Made by a program: the position numbers and the translations under genes. Positions 12,355 to 22,556 of a stretch of 64,000 nucleotides of DNA are shown piece by piece. The stretch's first letter is position 1, and every line of letters starts with the position of its first letter. The stretch is taken from assembly GCA_037783545.1 (NCBI GenBank), contig JBBELK010000164.1:1364001-1428000 (forward strand). The letters are read 5' to 3'. Below the pieces are notes generated by a model. It saw nothing but the letters and a program-made list of their open reading frames with translations. It ran no database searches and was not told where the DNA came from. The stretch is from Henricia sp. BOLD:AAB3569 (lineage: Eukaryota; Echinodermata; Asteroidea; Spinulosida; Echinasteridae).

Positions 12355-12520
12355 CTTACAAGCAGTGACGAAAACGGATCTGTTACCCTCGTCAGTACAG
12401 GAGGTGGATTTCCGGCAGATATCGGTGATGTTAGGCCACGAATCCTGAAGACATCTCAGATACGATCGTGTTTTGCCGGCATCACATGTCAAGCAAGGCA
12501 AGGCCACGGCGCGCCAAACA
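12355..12520 (-). CDS. Doubtful cysteine-containing coding exon
   Basis: A minus-strand frame ends at a consensus donor (GCTT|GTAAGTATGC; last exonic base 12,355) and encodes a Cys-bearing stretch with WPNITDICRKS, CTDEG and SVFVTA. It carries several cysteines (CLTCDAGK, RCLQ, DIC, SC) and one N-glycosylation sequon (NIT), as in secreted or ectodomain proteins. The upstream acceptor is not obvious; CTTCAG at about 12,449 is one option. No partner exon was found nearby, and I do not recognise the family. It may be chance. Confidence 0.2.
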
Positions 12521-12784
12521 TAACAGGTGCGACGCATCAACGTACGTACATACGTCTGGGAGGTAGATGACAGACTATAGCGTCTTAACAACTTGACATC
12601 TCGTAGCACAGTTATTTGAGAGTCTGGGAACAGACTCTAATGTAACATGCACAGCTGCATGCAGGTGACCTTTATTTATATATGGAGCGCCAATATTCCA
12701 TATATTTAATTGTACACGAAGTTTAATGACTTCGGGGGTATCCTTTTTGATATACGAAGATGGCTAAAATAAAAAATAATTTAG

Positions 12785-12791
12785 AGGAAAG

Positions 12792-12840
<49 letters not shown>
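12785..12840. repeat. (ATT)n microsatellite / SINE tail
   Basis: About 17 consecutive ATT units form the tail of the minus-strand SINE that follows. Confidence 0.9.
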
Positions 12841-12841
<1 letters not shown>

Positions 12842-13125
12842 CCAAGGATTTCTTAATAGTGCTCATTGCACTGTCACTCGTAAGCGTGAGGAAACCCAAG
12901 AATTAGAATTAGAAATGGCCAGAGACACCAGGGAATCCCCTTGCTCTTCACGAAAGAATGCTCTGGGATCTTTAGAGTGCGTTACCATTACCTAACACAC
13001 TTGACCAACGGCTTTACATCCCTTCCGAAGGATGGAGCAAGGGCACAGGTACCGCAGCTGGATTCGAACCCGCAACCCCAAGTTTCACATTCCGACCTGC
13101 CAGTCCCCGCCCCCACTCAGTGACA
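12785..13125 (-). mobile_element. tRNA-derived SINE with (AAT)n tail
   Basis: Read on the minus strand, a tRNA-like head near 13,120-13,050 carries a B-box-like GGGTTCGAATCC, then a core with TTTCCTCACGCTTACGAGTG, and ends in (AAT)n. The head-core-tail order and the shared fragment at 8,915 identify a SINE family. Confidence 0.75.
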
Positions 13126-13129
13126 CTTC

Positions 13130-14660
13130 AGAATAGACCCGACTCGTCACTAACTTTAGTCCCAAACTGGTTTATATATGCTAGTGCATGCACGATACCG
13201 AGTGAACACCCGCTCCCGCCGCTATAGCTATACCTCAACACACTTCCCTTAAAGGTACACACCTGCCTACTGTTTACATGATTTAGTGATGTAGCAGCAT
13301 TGACAATACTTTTTTGATGGTCGTTGCGAAAAAATTTCATCAAAATATCCCGTAATTTACTAAAGAAGTGCAAAAATAACGAAAACGGTCAAAAGACGGG
13401 TTATACGCTTTACCAGCCGTTGCAACTACGCGAGAGCCTCACGACTTTGTCACAAACGATTCGCTCTTCTCCTGCTCAGGATATCTCCAATTTTCTGCTC
13501 ACGATTTCACTGGACAGCCCGGACGACCGAATAGGAATTTCCGTTTTCTTTTGAGGAGTTGGCATCATGTTTTTTCTTCACGAACGTACGTGCACCGAAG
13601 CAACACGCCCTTCCGTGTGTGTGTGCACTGGGGCTATTTGCCGTGTACTGCGCGGGGCAAATTTCTACACTCCACGGTAGCCTGCCGTAGCACGCGCTCA
13701 CTCCCGTTTACCGGACTCTCGAAACAAACAATTATGTTCGAATTTTCATACTTATGTTTAATTTTGTTTCATACCTGTATAAATAGTCTCTCTTTTGTGA
13801 ATTACTTATAAATATTGGGGGGAAATCAGAGTTGAATTTGGTGCAGTTCTGCAGTAACAAACTTTTATACGGCTGGAAATACAACTAACTCACAAGACCA
13901 CTTGACTTTCCGGAACCAGAATTTGGTTCCGAAAAGTCACGTGACTTTGGATTTTTCAAAAGTGCTCAAAAACGGCTAAATTTGACGGCGTCTTTTCAGG
14001 ATATATCTAATTTACTCTCGAATGCGCTTCAGAATAATGTATGGGTCTATTTCGAGCCCAAAATAGCCCAACAAAGAAGGTGTGTTCCTTTAACCGTGAC
14101 GCACGACTTCCCCTAAAACCTGAAAGGAAATTCTTTGGATGTTTGACACACAATGATGGGGAAACAATGAAAGGGAGGGTGTGGGGGAGGGGGGTGGGGG
14201 GGGGGGGGGGGGGGGAGGTGCGGTGGGAGTTTTACTTGGTCTCATATCGAACGTACACCAAATTTACTGGTTAGTTTTTTCATGGACCATGGTTTTTTTG
14301 TGGTTTTTTTTGTAGATTGCGTTTTATTGCAATTCATGGCTTTTGCATCACCAATAAGATTTTAAGAGAGCCCGCCTAGCTGCGAATGTTTTATTTTTAA
14401 ACAACAAAGACTGATAGTGATATCGGAAATGATTTTGTGCCTTCTGATTGGTGCATTGGAGATGAATATTCACCAACCGGAAGTGTGTTTTGGAAATTAA
14501 AATCATGGGTTCAGACTTGTACTTGGGCAAATCTAACCCCGCGGCCGGCCCCAGGCCAGAATGGACATTCAACACGATTTTTGAATGAACATTTTTCTTT
14601 TGCGTGCCATATGTCATGAATAGAGTGATGAATATTCATTAGGTCGAAATATTTTCGCAG
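13130..14660. other. Intergenic upstream of IFT52, nothing firm
   Basis: No exon is supported. It contains a 15-30-bp poly-G tract at 14,188-14,216 and low-complexity T runs around 14,275-14,320. Near 14,610-14,650 ATTCATTAGGT-type words repeat. Confidence 0.4.
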
Positions 14661-14670
14661 CAAAATCATC

Positions 14671-14688
14671 ATGGCGCCGACTTCGCAG
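14671..14688 (+). CDS. IFT52: Possible first coding exon of IFT52 (6 codons)
   Basis: ATG in ATCATCATGGCG opens six codons (MAPTSQ) and meets a consensus donor CAG|GTAAGA. If spliced to the acceptor at 15,905-15,906 (CCCGTACAG|GAC) it adds MAPTSQD in frame before the MEDKN start, giving 465 aa. The phase fits exactly and a polypyrimidine-containing stretch precedes the acceptor. Known IFT52 proteins mostly begin close to the MEDKN-equivalent position, so this may instead be 5' UTR that happens to stay open. Confidence 0.4.
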
Positions 14689-15039
14689 GTAAGATTGTAA
14701 ATTGATCCAAAATGTATGTTGACTTTATTCCATGTTCCGAAAAATTGGGCTTGTATCACTCTCGGCAAATCAAGCAAGAATCTGTTTTGAGAAAGATTAC
14801 GTGTTATTTGAGACGGGAATCTCAGCCAAATGTCAAGTAACTAAGGTTATGTTTTATGGCGTTGTTAGCAACGACAGACATGACAGAACTCGTCCGCAAT
14901 CAATCTCACTTCTCAGTGTCACTTTCAGTCCCCTGATGTTTATTTTCACGGAGACGTATGCATAACTCCATAAGCTTGGAATTATCAGGAAAATACCCCA
15001 GCCTGCCTAAACCTCAGCTTATTCCTTAAATATATATTT

Positions 15040-15300
15040 TTTTCGTTTAGGTTGAACAACGATTTCAAGGAAATTAGCCTACCTCTTGGAACCAACAGAT
15101 ATACTTTCCACAACATGCACTTTTGTTGCAAATGTTGCCTTTCAGGCTTTCTAAAGAAAAATGACATTTTCTCCTTCAAATATTGCATTCAGTTAGTGGA
15201 CAAGATGAACCATGTAGGCCTATGTGCGCATGAAGCGCCCTGTGTCGCGCTTATGCACAGAGCACTTGTACGTGCCGTGATTTTGTCCAGTACTCTCTAC
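15040..15300. repeat. Dispersed repeat, inverse of 430-670
   Basis: GTTGAACAACGATTTCAAGG, CATGCACTTTTGTTGCAAAT and GACATTTTCTCCTTCAAAT match the complement of 540-660; GCCGTGATTTTGTCCA matches 455-470 reversed. A partial copy is at 42,260-42,415. Confidence 0.65.
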
Positions 15301-15554
15301 CCCTAGAACTATGGGGGATATACTCTCCCCCATAGGTAATGTTGTTTTTTTCCAATATGGCGGCGCCTGAACTTTAAGATCGGACCGATACGGTTTGGGC
15401 TAGCGCAATAATCCGCTGCCCAATCGCCACCAAACTCCGTCTGATAGTTCTTGAGACACTCACCTTGCGTGTATCTACGGAATTTCGGTACCATTTGTCC
15501 ACTAAAATCTCCGAAAATAATGTTGGGAAATGTGCGATGCATCCACATGCATGA

Positions 15555-15682
15555 TCGAAGCATTCGGTAAAAGCCGGATTTTCCGGAACTCCCGGGGTTG
15601 CCGGAACTGCTGGGACAAACAAAAATCCCAGCAGTTCCGGTAACTCCGGGAGTTCCGGAAAATCCGGCTTTTACCGAATATT
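15555..15682. mobile_element. Small hairpin element (CGGTAAAAGCCGGATTTTCC arms)
   Basis: Arms of about 50 bp from ATTCGGTAAAAGCCGG to CCGGCTTTTACCGAAT enclose a short ACAAACAAAAATC centre. The arms also hold TTCCGGAACTCC tandem-like words. It lies about 230 bp upstream of the main IFT52 start. Confidence 0.75.
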
Positions 15683-15908
15683 GTTTATGATTGATTTTTT
15701 CTGGCCAAAATAGTCAACCATTTGCATTTGCTAAGACCAAAGTTAGGCCTAGGCCTATACATGTACGTACTTTTCCTTTCTTTCAAAAGGTTGAGGCGAG
15801 AAGGTAATAATGTTTTTTACATGACCTAATTTTGAAAACAAAATCTGGACTGACTGACTGATGTCAACGTTTGTAATTCTCTTGGTCCAATTTAAACCCG
15901 TACAGGAC

Positions 15909-16030
15909 ATGGAAGACAAAAATCAGCGAACAGCCATTGCGTTTGACGTATCAAAACGAGAACTGTTTAGTCCACAAAACGGATTCAAAAATCTTCACAA
16001 AAAGCTTCGGAGCAACTGGAAGATCACAAG
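15909..16030 (+). CDS. IFT52: IFT52 exon 1 (residues 1-40)
   Basis: Encodes the conserved start of the GIFT domain (FDVSKRELFSPQNGF, KKLRSNWKIT). Ends in phase 2 at ACAAG|GTATTT. An acceptor-like CAG lies 3 bases upstream of the ATG, consistent with an upstream exon. Confidence 0.93.
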
Positions 16031-19000
16031 GTATTTGAAAGGAGTTCCCATTGACTTGTGCCTCGATGAGCATTTAGCCAATTAACTGCCAGTTAAATCC
16101 GCGATAGACTGGCATCCCAAATGATAAATTTGACCAAAAACTCAATTTCCTTCCTTTTTACTTTATAGTCAAAAAGATGAAATCACAGAGGAGCGACTGG
16201 CTGGTGTCAAAGTGTTTGTTCTTGCCGGGCCGAGAGAGAAATTCACAGCCCCTGAGGTTGGTCTTGCATCCAATTTCTTTCTGAGAATGTCTTTAATTTA
16301 ATATGGAATAACATCGCTAGAGAATCTGGTTTAAAGAAAAGAAGTGCAAGTTATGCTCCGACTAAAATAACAAAGAGGCTGAGAGATTTATTTTATTAGT
16401 CAGTAACACATATGACTACCTCAGAGCCACTAAGGCAGGGTGTGCCACTCTGCCTAAAGTGCCTCTCTGGGCTCCTGCACTTCAAGGGTTGTTTGGGAGA
16501 CACGCCGATGCAGTGGTCGGCTCATCTCACACGGGTTGATAATCCAACAAAATTGGTTTTCTGAGAACCCTCATTGCAATGACAGAATTCTTCCAGAAAC
16601 AGAAAATGTCACATTTTATTACTGAGGGAATCACTTTGTTTAAACAGGTCTTCTTGGACCTGGAGGAAATTGCTAGAGCGGAGCATTCTGAAAAGCGATT
16701 CCAAAGTGATTGGTCGATCAGTGCCTTGTTATCCACAAGTTTACTGTATTCAACAAACTTCTGTTTTTAATAAGAATATTGTTTTTGGAAGAGTATACCT
16801 GTATCAGTGATGTTTTGGCTTCTTGTTCTTACAGTTTGAGGCGATCAAGCGATATCTAGAAGGCGGAGGCAGCGTTTTAGTCATGATGGGGGAGGGAGGG
16901 GAAACCAAGTTTGACACCAACATCAACTTTTTGCTAGAAGATTATGGCATCATGGTTAATACAGGTAAAGCCAACTTTCTTTGTTTCAATTTTTCGACTG
17001 AATATTTGGTGTAACATTTTTTGCTCAAGATGAATTTCATTGAATGCCACCTCTTAAGCTCTTTAAATATCCTGGCCAGTACTCTGTTTTCAAGATCTTG
17101 TTAACTGAATAATTGATTATTCTGTGCCTCTACAGACAGTGTTGTACGGACGTCGTACTACAAATATTTCCACCCAAAGGAAGCGCTGATTGCAAACGGT
17201 GTGTTAAACAGGTAAGTTTGTACAGTAGCGGCTTATTTCAATCATGCTTTGTAACTTTGGAAAAATTAGCTACTTCGTTAAAGTTTGTATCCGCGTTTTA
17301 GTGGGTTATATTTCTTGTTCTTTGTATGAACTTGTTTAGCACAATGTCTCTTGTGTCTTGGGTATATTTCTACTTAAAAATTGTTTTCCCTCGACAGAGC
17401 AATCAGCGTAGCTGCTGGGAAAGTAATAACTCGTTTTGGAGAAGATGAAAGTAGTAACGATGCAAAGTAAGTCAAATTTGTTAGTTTTTATAATTTCCTC
17501 AAAAGGCAAGTCTAAGTTATTCTTTTCATTCTCCCCCATTACTATTTAACATTTGATGCATACATTGTTTTTCTTTTTTGTTTTCCATTAGCAAGGCTTG
17601 AAATTGACACTAGTTATACCGTTGTTTAAAGTAATATTTACAACAATTTGTTTGGAAAAAAAGAAAGACTTGAGACCTTTCGAGTGACCTCCGACAGAAA
17701 ACGACCTCATACTTTTTATAATGTATATCTGAATCAGGGTTGTAGTCAAGTCCATTACAAGTCCTCACAAACCTTTACAGGTCCCTGGGTCTTATTTCAA
17801 GTCCCAACCTATTCAAATGAACTCCAACAAAGGCATTCTTTTGTGTGTTTTCATCCTTTGTTTCTTGTTACTGGACTTGTGACAGACTTGTGCGGGACTT
17901 GTCACAGACTTTTTATGGACTCAACTACAACCCTGATCAGAATGTGAAAGTGTCTAAACTTGATGACTACGTCTGTGTTATTTGAACAAACTTGTAACTT
18001 TTGTATAAGTGTGTCTATAGTCATTCATGCAGTCAAGTAAGAAAATATTTCCGTCTTTCCCCACAAGGAAACAGGCAGCACCACCTGCTGCCACCCCTCC
18101 CTCCGTGGAACCAAGCGACGATAAAAAGTCAAATTATAGGGAGTGAGTTATTTCAGTCATGCACATTGAGCACGCTGCATGGCATTGTTGTCCGTCTTTT
18201 GCACCTTATTCTGATAAAAAAGTTGAAATTTGCACAGATAACAGCATGTGTAGTTAGTGAACAATTGTGGTTACAAGTGTACATTGGTAGTAATCTAGCA
18301 AAACAGTTTGGGGGAATTTAAAATTTGGCAAACAATTATTTCTTTTGCATGAAATTTGTTACTCTGCTAATGCACATATCAGTTGTATGACGCACTATAC
18401 GACCCCCGGGAGAGGTGCGTCATTTACCACCACACGATAGGGGTGCGTCATTTAAGACAGTCATGGTCCGTCAGAATCAATCTATGGTGCGTCACAAAAT
18501 TGACTGAGGGTACCGTCATTGTATGGCAAAGGTCCGTCACTTTTGTGACACAGGGGTGCGTCATGGTACATGAGAAAGTGACGCACCTCGTTAAAGTGAC
18601 GCACCATTTCCGGGGGTCGTATAGTGCGTCATACAACTGATATGTACATAAGTGCCGTTACAATCCCCTAAGCAAATGCATGCAAAGCTGTGAAGTTAGG
18701 CGGCTGTTACGCTTAGCGAGCGCACACATGAGTCATTTTGATGTAATTTAATCAATTTGGTCAAGTTATGCGGAAAAGAAAAAATTTCTATGCTTTCCAA
18801 AAATTGGATTGAGTTTTTGTTCTTCATGACTATCCCTTCCTACTGAAATTTACTGCAATGTTTTTATTTACTCCGCAGTTTTTCAAATTAATAACAGGTA
18901 CGAAGAATGGTAAACGTGAATGGAACGAATTCCCCTGTATGCTAAAAATAGCGCCGAGCTAGCGCGGACACGCCAGCACCACCACTACTACATTACTCTG

Positions 19001-22000
19001 CAATTAGTGCACTGTGTTTACAATATGCACGTACAGTGAAATTTGAACACCCACGATTGATTTCACAAAAATAAGACAAGATCAATGCATTAAAAATTCC
19101 CATACCAACGTCCCAAGATAAGGGTGACCCTTCCTTAAGACGCGTCTCAGCGCTTTGTGAAATTTGCCTCTGGTGTATCAAACTTAAACTCTCGTTTAAT
19201 TCTGTCAGCTGTGTTCGAATCCATGGTCCATATCCATGGTCCATGTGTTCGAATCCATGGTCCATGTGTCCTTCATTTAATTTTTTTGTCTTGACATTGT
19301 TTTGTTTTTACAGAGCCCTGACATACCTCTTTCCATTCGGTGCGACGTTGAACGTTGCCAAGCCAGCCACAGCAATTCTGTCAACCGGAACCGTTGCTTT
19401 TCCTCTCAACAGACCGACATGTGCTCTGCATTCGTCAAAGGTTCAACAGTCTCTAAGTTCTTTAGAAATCTCGTTGCTTAAAATAATGCATCATTCTAAT
19501 AAACACCACTCTAAATTTGCCAAGGATTACAAATATTCTTAAGTAAAAATTAAGAATCTTTCAAGGCAAATACATGTTTATTGTTTCCTTAGGTAAAACA
19601 AAAAACTGACAAAACATTAACATTTTGCATAATTTTTAGCATTCAGGGAAAAAAATTACGGGCCTTTGTGTCTCAATACCACTGATACAGTGGACTGTTT
19701 CCCTGCACTTTAGCAATAGACATTTCAGATTACCAGTGAATGTTTAGACCCAGTTACTGCAAAGGTAATACATTGTAATTGGGTCTTCTAAATCTTCCAA
19801 TTTTTATTTTCTCAAGTTCTCCAAAGGCAAGTTGGCAGTTGTAGGGTCAGTACACATATTCAGTGATCAGTACTTGGACAAGGAAGAAAATTCTAAGATT
19901 ATGGATGTGATCTTCCAGTGGTTAACAACGGACGCTGTCACACTCAATGCTATTGATGCAGAGGATCCAGAGGTAAAGAAACATTATAAAAATCTATCGT
20001 AATTTACCATCAATTGAACTAATTTGTGGACGGTTTTCAATTTCAAATGTTGCTTCAATTTTGCAGCTTGTGAGTTTAAATCCAGGGGCCAATTTCATGG
20101 AGCTGTTTAGCAGCCGATTTTGTACTAACGGAGACTCCGGCTATTTCATGGAGACTACGGACCGTAACCTTAAGCACTGCCAAACATTTGCTAGCTTCAG
20201 CAAAATTTGCGAAACACTAGTGACGCAACAATGCCCGTTTCCAAGCACGCGCGTGCTTAAGCACGCCGTGAAATAGCGTTAAAGTTAGCACAACCTTTGT
20301 TGAAAGTTAAGCACACGTTTTTAGATAGCTCTTAAGCAACGCCATGAAATTGGCCCCAGGCCTGCTTGTGTTCATGGTTTATGTGCCATAAGCAAGGCAC
20401 TTCGCTGTAAATTGCCTCTCTCCGCCCAGGAGCAAAAGGTACCTGTGAGGGTGTTGTGTGTTTGATTAGCTCATGAGTGCCTAACAGGCAGCCGGGGCTG
20501 TATACTCCCCAGGGAGTTGAGGTTTAATGGAATGATATGATTGAGCCCAGTAACCAGGGGTAATGGGTACCTGTGAGGGTAGTGAAGGTGCTGCCGGGGC
20601 TGTATGCTCCCCAGGGAGTTGGGAAGGTTTAATTAAGGAATGCTAGTAAGAGCCCAATGACCAGAGGGTCGATTTCAAAAAAAATTGCGACGCATTGTAA
20701 GTACCGAATCCGTGGCAAACTTACAAATGGTTTGGCGAGTTGCGACGGATTTGGTACTTACTACGCGTCGCACGTCTTTGTGTAATCGACCCCAGGAGTA
20801 ATGTGAAGTGCCATATGTGTGCTGTGTAAAATGAGTGCAATTTTCTCATGAAATTTAAGCATATCACTGTTCAGCCTGCGAAATCATCTGATCTGATCAG
20901 ATTAGACTTAACGATAGATTTCAGATTACAACATGCTGCCTGATACCGCCAAGCTAGCCGACAACCTGAGATGCTGTCTGCAAGAACATGACGACACACC
21001 CAGAGATTTCAACTCACTCTTTAACGATAAACTCTACACACTGGACACGTCGACGGTACCCAAAGTTATAAGGTATGTGCACGTTTTGCATCAGAGTGGC
21101 GCACCCTGCCTCAGCGGCTCTTTTGGAGACTGGGGGAGTCAGTCTTGCCACAAGAGGTGGTCATACATATTACTAACTGATAAAATGTGTTACATCTTTT
21201 AGCGATCTCAATTTTTTTAGAGAGTTTAATTTGTGTTTTATTTTTATTTTAATGTACCAAATCCTGGTTTGATATGAATGTGGGCGTTTTATTTTTATGT
21301 CAAAGGTCATTTGAGCATCTTGGAGTGAAGCATGAACAATTATCGCTGATCCAGCCTCAGTTTGAAACACCGTTACCATCACTTCAACCAGCCGTAAGTT
21401 TCTGCACGATAAACCTATGTAGGCAATGGAGCCTAACTATGGCATTGTAATGGTCAGAGTACTTTCTTACATAGGTGTCATTCTATAAATTTGGGGTCCA
21501 CTTTTTCTGTCCCCATTACATCTGACATCTTGTAAAATGTTGTATTTTGTAAATTCAGGACATATTCTTTGAATGCCTTCTATTTCAAAGAGTGATTACA
21601 TAAAATACAATTCATAAAAATATGGTTTGAAGGCATTTTTTAATGATACTTGTATGGCAAATAGCAGTATGTCAGGTGTAACGGGGACAGAAAAATGTCA
21701 CACGTTGGACCCCAAATTTATAGAATGACCAATATACATTCATATTATTAATCGTACAAAAATTCTTACGTTTCAATCGCTAATCTTTTTATGATTCTTA
21801 CGCAGGTATTCCCGCCAGCGTTTAGGGAACTTCCGGCTCCATCCTTGGACTTGTTCGATCTTGACGAATCTTTCTCTTCGGAGAAAGTCCGGTTGGCACA
21901 GATCACGAACAAATGTGAGTCACAAGTTGTTTACCTGGATTCCTGTTTCGAAGGAATGGGGGGAAAAAAACATTGTGAGATTGAAGACTATTTTAGAACT

Positions 22001-22556
22001 GCTTTTGTTGTTGGACAATAACCACTTTTTAAAAACATACTTGGGGGAATATGTATGGTATAGTGGGTGTGAAGCTGAACTTGCAGTATAGAGGTTATGG
22101 GTTCGAGTCCAACAAGCATCAACACTTTAGTGTTCATAGCTGAGACTTAATCTCAACTACATGTACCTCATCTAAGCGATATTTTGGAAAGCCGATACTT
22201 AACTTGCATGCAAAAATTGTAATCACTTACCGTTTTATCACGAATTTTCTCGCAAGGTACGGACGACGACCTCGAGTACTATGTGCGTGAGTGTGGGGAG
22301 ATACTCGGTGTGAGCAATAAACTGCCGGCCGACAGTCGCGATGCCAAGCACATACTGGAGCACATCTTTGCACAGGTGGTGGAGTTTAAGAAACTTAATC
22401 AGGTAAGAGGTTCGAATCCAAACTGGGGACACAAGTAGTGTTTGGGGGAGTTTTGTGGCGAATGACAATTTCATCATATACTTGCCTGTAAGTAACTGTT
22501 TAATGTATTTTGTTTCCAAGGATGATGAGGGTGTGGAAGATGAAGGCATTTACTGA
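15909..22556 (+). CDS. IFT52: Intraflagellar transport protein 52 (IFT52), 13-exon CDS, 458 aa
   Basis: IFT52 is a core subunit of the IFT-B complex that carries cargo along cilia; its N-terminal GIFT domain and C-terminal part bind other IFT-B1 subunits (known biology of the family). Joined exons: 15,909-16,030; 16,169-16,256; 16,835-16,964; 17,136-17,211; 17,398-17,466; 18,068-18,142; 19,314-19,440; 19,817-19,972; 20,918-21,072; 21,306-21,393; 21,806-21,914; 22,257-22,402; 22,521-22,556. All introns are GT-AG and the frame closes at 1,377 nt. Recognisable family stretches include LRSNWKI, FDTNINFLLEDYGIMVN, YYKYFHPKEAL, YLFPFGATL, DKEENSKIMDV, LIQPQFETPLP, FDLDESFSSEKVRLAQITNK and DAKHILEHIFAQVVEFKKLN. 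Human IFT52 is 437 aa; the surplus lies mostly in a Lys/Pro-rich linker (exon 6). The acidic tail DDEGVEDEGIY closes the protein. The gene is tail-to-tail with the multicopper oxidase gene. Confidence 0.96.
16169..16256 (+). CDS. IFT52: IFT52 exon 2
   Basis: Encodes SQKDEITEERLAGVKVFV then LAGPREKFTAPE; the AGPREKFT motif is strongly conserved in IFT52. Ends in phase 0. Confidence 0.93.
16835..16964 (+). CDS. IFT52: IFT52 exon 3
   Basis: Encodes the glycine-rich GGGSVLVMMGEGGE and DTNINFLLEDYGIMVN segments of the GIFT domain. Phase 1 at its end. Confidence 0.94.
17136..17211 (+). CDS. IFT52: IFT52 exon 4
   Basis: Encodes DSVVRTSYYKYFHPKEALI followed by ANGVLN. Consensus donor CAG|GTAAGT. 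Confidence 0.93.
17398..17466 (+). CDS. IFT52: IFT52 exon 5
   Basis: Encodes AISVAAGKVITRFGEDESS, matching the RAAGK region of other IFT52 proteins, and leads into the variable linker. Confidence 0.9.
17730..17940. repeat. Dispersed repeat in IFT52 intron 5, paired with 26,440-26,640
   Basis: GGTTGTAGTCAAGTCCATTA through GACTCAACTACAACCCTGA is shared with the segment downstream of the multicopper oxidase stop region at about 26,445-26,632, in the same orientation. Its ends GGTTGTAG / CTACAACC are complementary, suggesting a transposon. Confidence 0.6.
18068..18142 (+). CDS. IFT52: IFT52 exon 6, Pro/Ala-rich linker
   Basis: Encodes KQAAPPAATPPSVEPSDDKK and SNYRE. The chosen donor GA|GTGAGT is a perfect consensus and joins in frame to ALTYLFPFG. 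This low-complexity exon accounts for most of the extra length relative to the vertebrate protein. Confidence 0.85.
18374..18645. mobile_element. Inverted-repeat element built from GGTGCGTCA words (IFT52 intron 6)
   Basis: Perfect ends CATATCAGTTGTATGACGCA and its complement bound the element; arms are about 40 bp and include GACGCACTATACGACCCCCGG. The interior repeats GTGCGTCA or TGACGCAC about ten times in both orientations, with related GGTCCGTCA words. Confidence 0.85.
18900..19300. other. Rest of IFT52 intron 6
   Basis: No element boundary recognised. ATCCATGGTCCAT is repeated three times at 19,220-19,268, a tiny tandem repeat close to the exon 7 acceptor. Confidence 0.4.
19314..19440 (+). 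CDS. IFT52: IFT52 exon 7
   Basis: Encodes ALTYLFPFGATLNVAKPATA and ILSTGTVAFPLNRP, core GIFT-domain sequence. Confidence 0.94.
19817..19972 (+). CDS. IFT52: IFT52 exon 8
   Basis: Encodes GKLAVVGSVHIFSDQYLDKE and IMDVIFQWLTT. The start was set at CTCAAG|TTCTCC because it keeps phase 0 with exon 7. Confidence 0.92.
20085..20360. mobile_element. MITE 'GGCCAATTTCATGGAGCTG', copy 1 (IFT52 intron 8)
   Basis: Left end AGGGGCCAATTTCATGGAGC and right end GCCATGAAATTGGCCCC are complementary. Further members are at 23,509-23,742 and 34,200-34,475. All carry CTTAAGCA/TGCTTAAG words inside. Confidence 0.75.
20380..20815 (+). mobile_element. SINE (CTCCCCAGGGAG family), rearranged, with a small MITE inside
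   Basis: AGCAAGGCACTTCGCTGTAA, GCCGGGGCTGTATACTCCCC and GATTGAGCCCAGTAACCAGG match the SINE at 27,505. The CCCCAGGGAGTTG block occurs twice (20,505 and 20,610), so part is duplicated. The element at 20,666-20,793 splits the 3' end. Confidence 0.6.
20666..20793. mobile_element. Short TIR element GGGTCGATT...AATCGACCC
   Basis: GGGTCGATT and AATCGACCC bound the element; the interior carries the inverted pair GCGACGCATTGTAAGTACCG / GGTACTTACTACGCGTCGC. It interrupts the SINE in IFT52 intron 8. Confidence 0.75.
20918..21072 (+). CDS. IFT52: IFT52 exon 9
   Basis: Begins ISDYNMLPDTAKLADNL; the acceptor ACGATAG|ATTTCAG is preferred over the later TTTCAG because only it keeps the frame and restores the conserved ISDY. 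Contains the CLQEHDDTPRDFNSLF motif. Confidence 0.9.
21306..21393 (+). CDS. IFT52: IFT52 exon 10
   Basis: Encodes SFEHLGVKHEQLSLIQPQFE then TPLPSLQPA, near-identical to the family consensus. Confidence 0.94.
21477..21729. mobile_element. MITE with GTCATTCTATAAATTTGGGG ends (IFT52 intron 10)
   Basis: The first ~60 bp (GTCATTCTATAAATTTGGGG, TTCTGTCCCC, TCTGACAT) return in reverse complement at the right end (TGTCAGGTGTAACGGGGACA, CCCCAAATTTATAGAATGAC). No protein coding. Confidence 0.85.
21806..21914 (+). CDS. IFT52: IFT52 exon 11
   Basis: Encodes VFPPAFRELPAPSLDLFDLD and EKVRLAQITNK; this region mediates IFT-B1 contacts in characterised orthologs. Confidence 0.94.
22257..22402 (+). CDS. IFT52: IFT52 exon 12
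   Basis: Encodes DDLEYYVRECGEILGVSNKL and DAKHILEHIFAQVVEFKKLN, the C-terminal domain that pairs with IFT46 in known complexes. Confidence 0.94.
22521..22556 (+). CDS. IFT52: IFT52 exon 13 (terminal)
   Basis: Eleven residues, DDEGVEDEGIY, then TGA. The acidic tail is variable among species, so this exon is supported mainly by phase and the CCAAG acceptor. Confidence 0.8.
   Translation, partial: DDEGVEDEGIY

Noticed and set aside
20067..20073. A 7-nt IFT52 micro-exon (CTTGTGA) between exons 8 and 9
   Set aside because: It was considered to fix an apparent phase problem, but an acceptor at 20,916-20,917 already restores the frame and the conserved ISDY residues.
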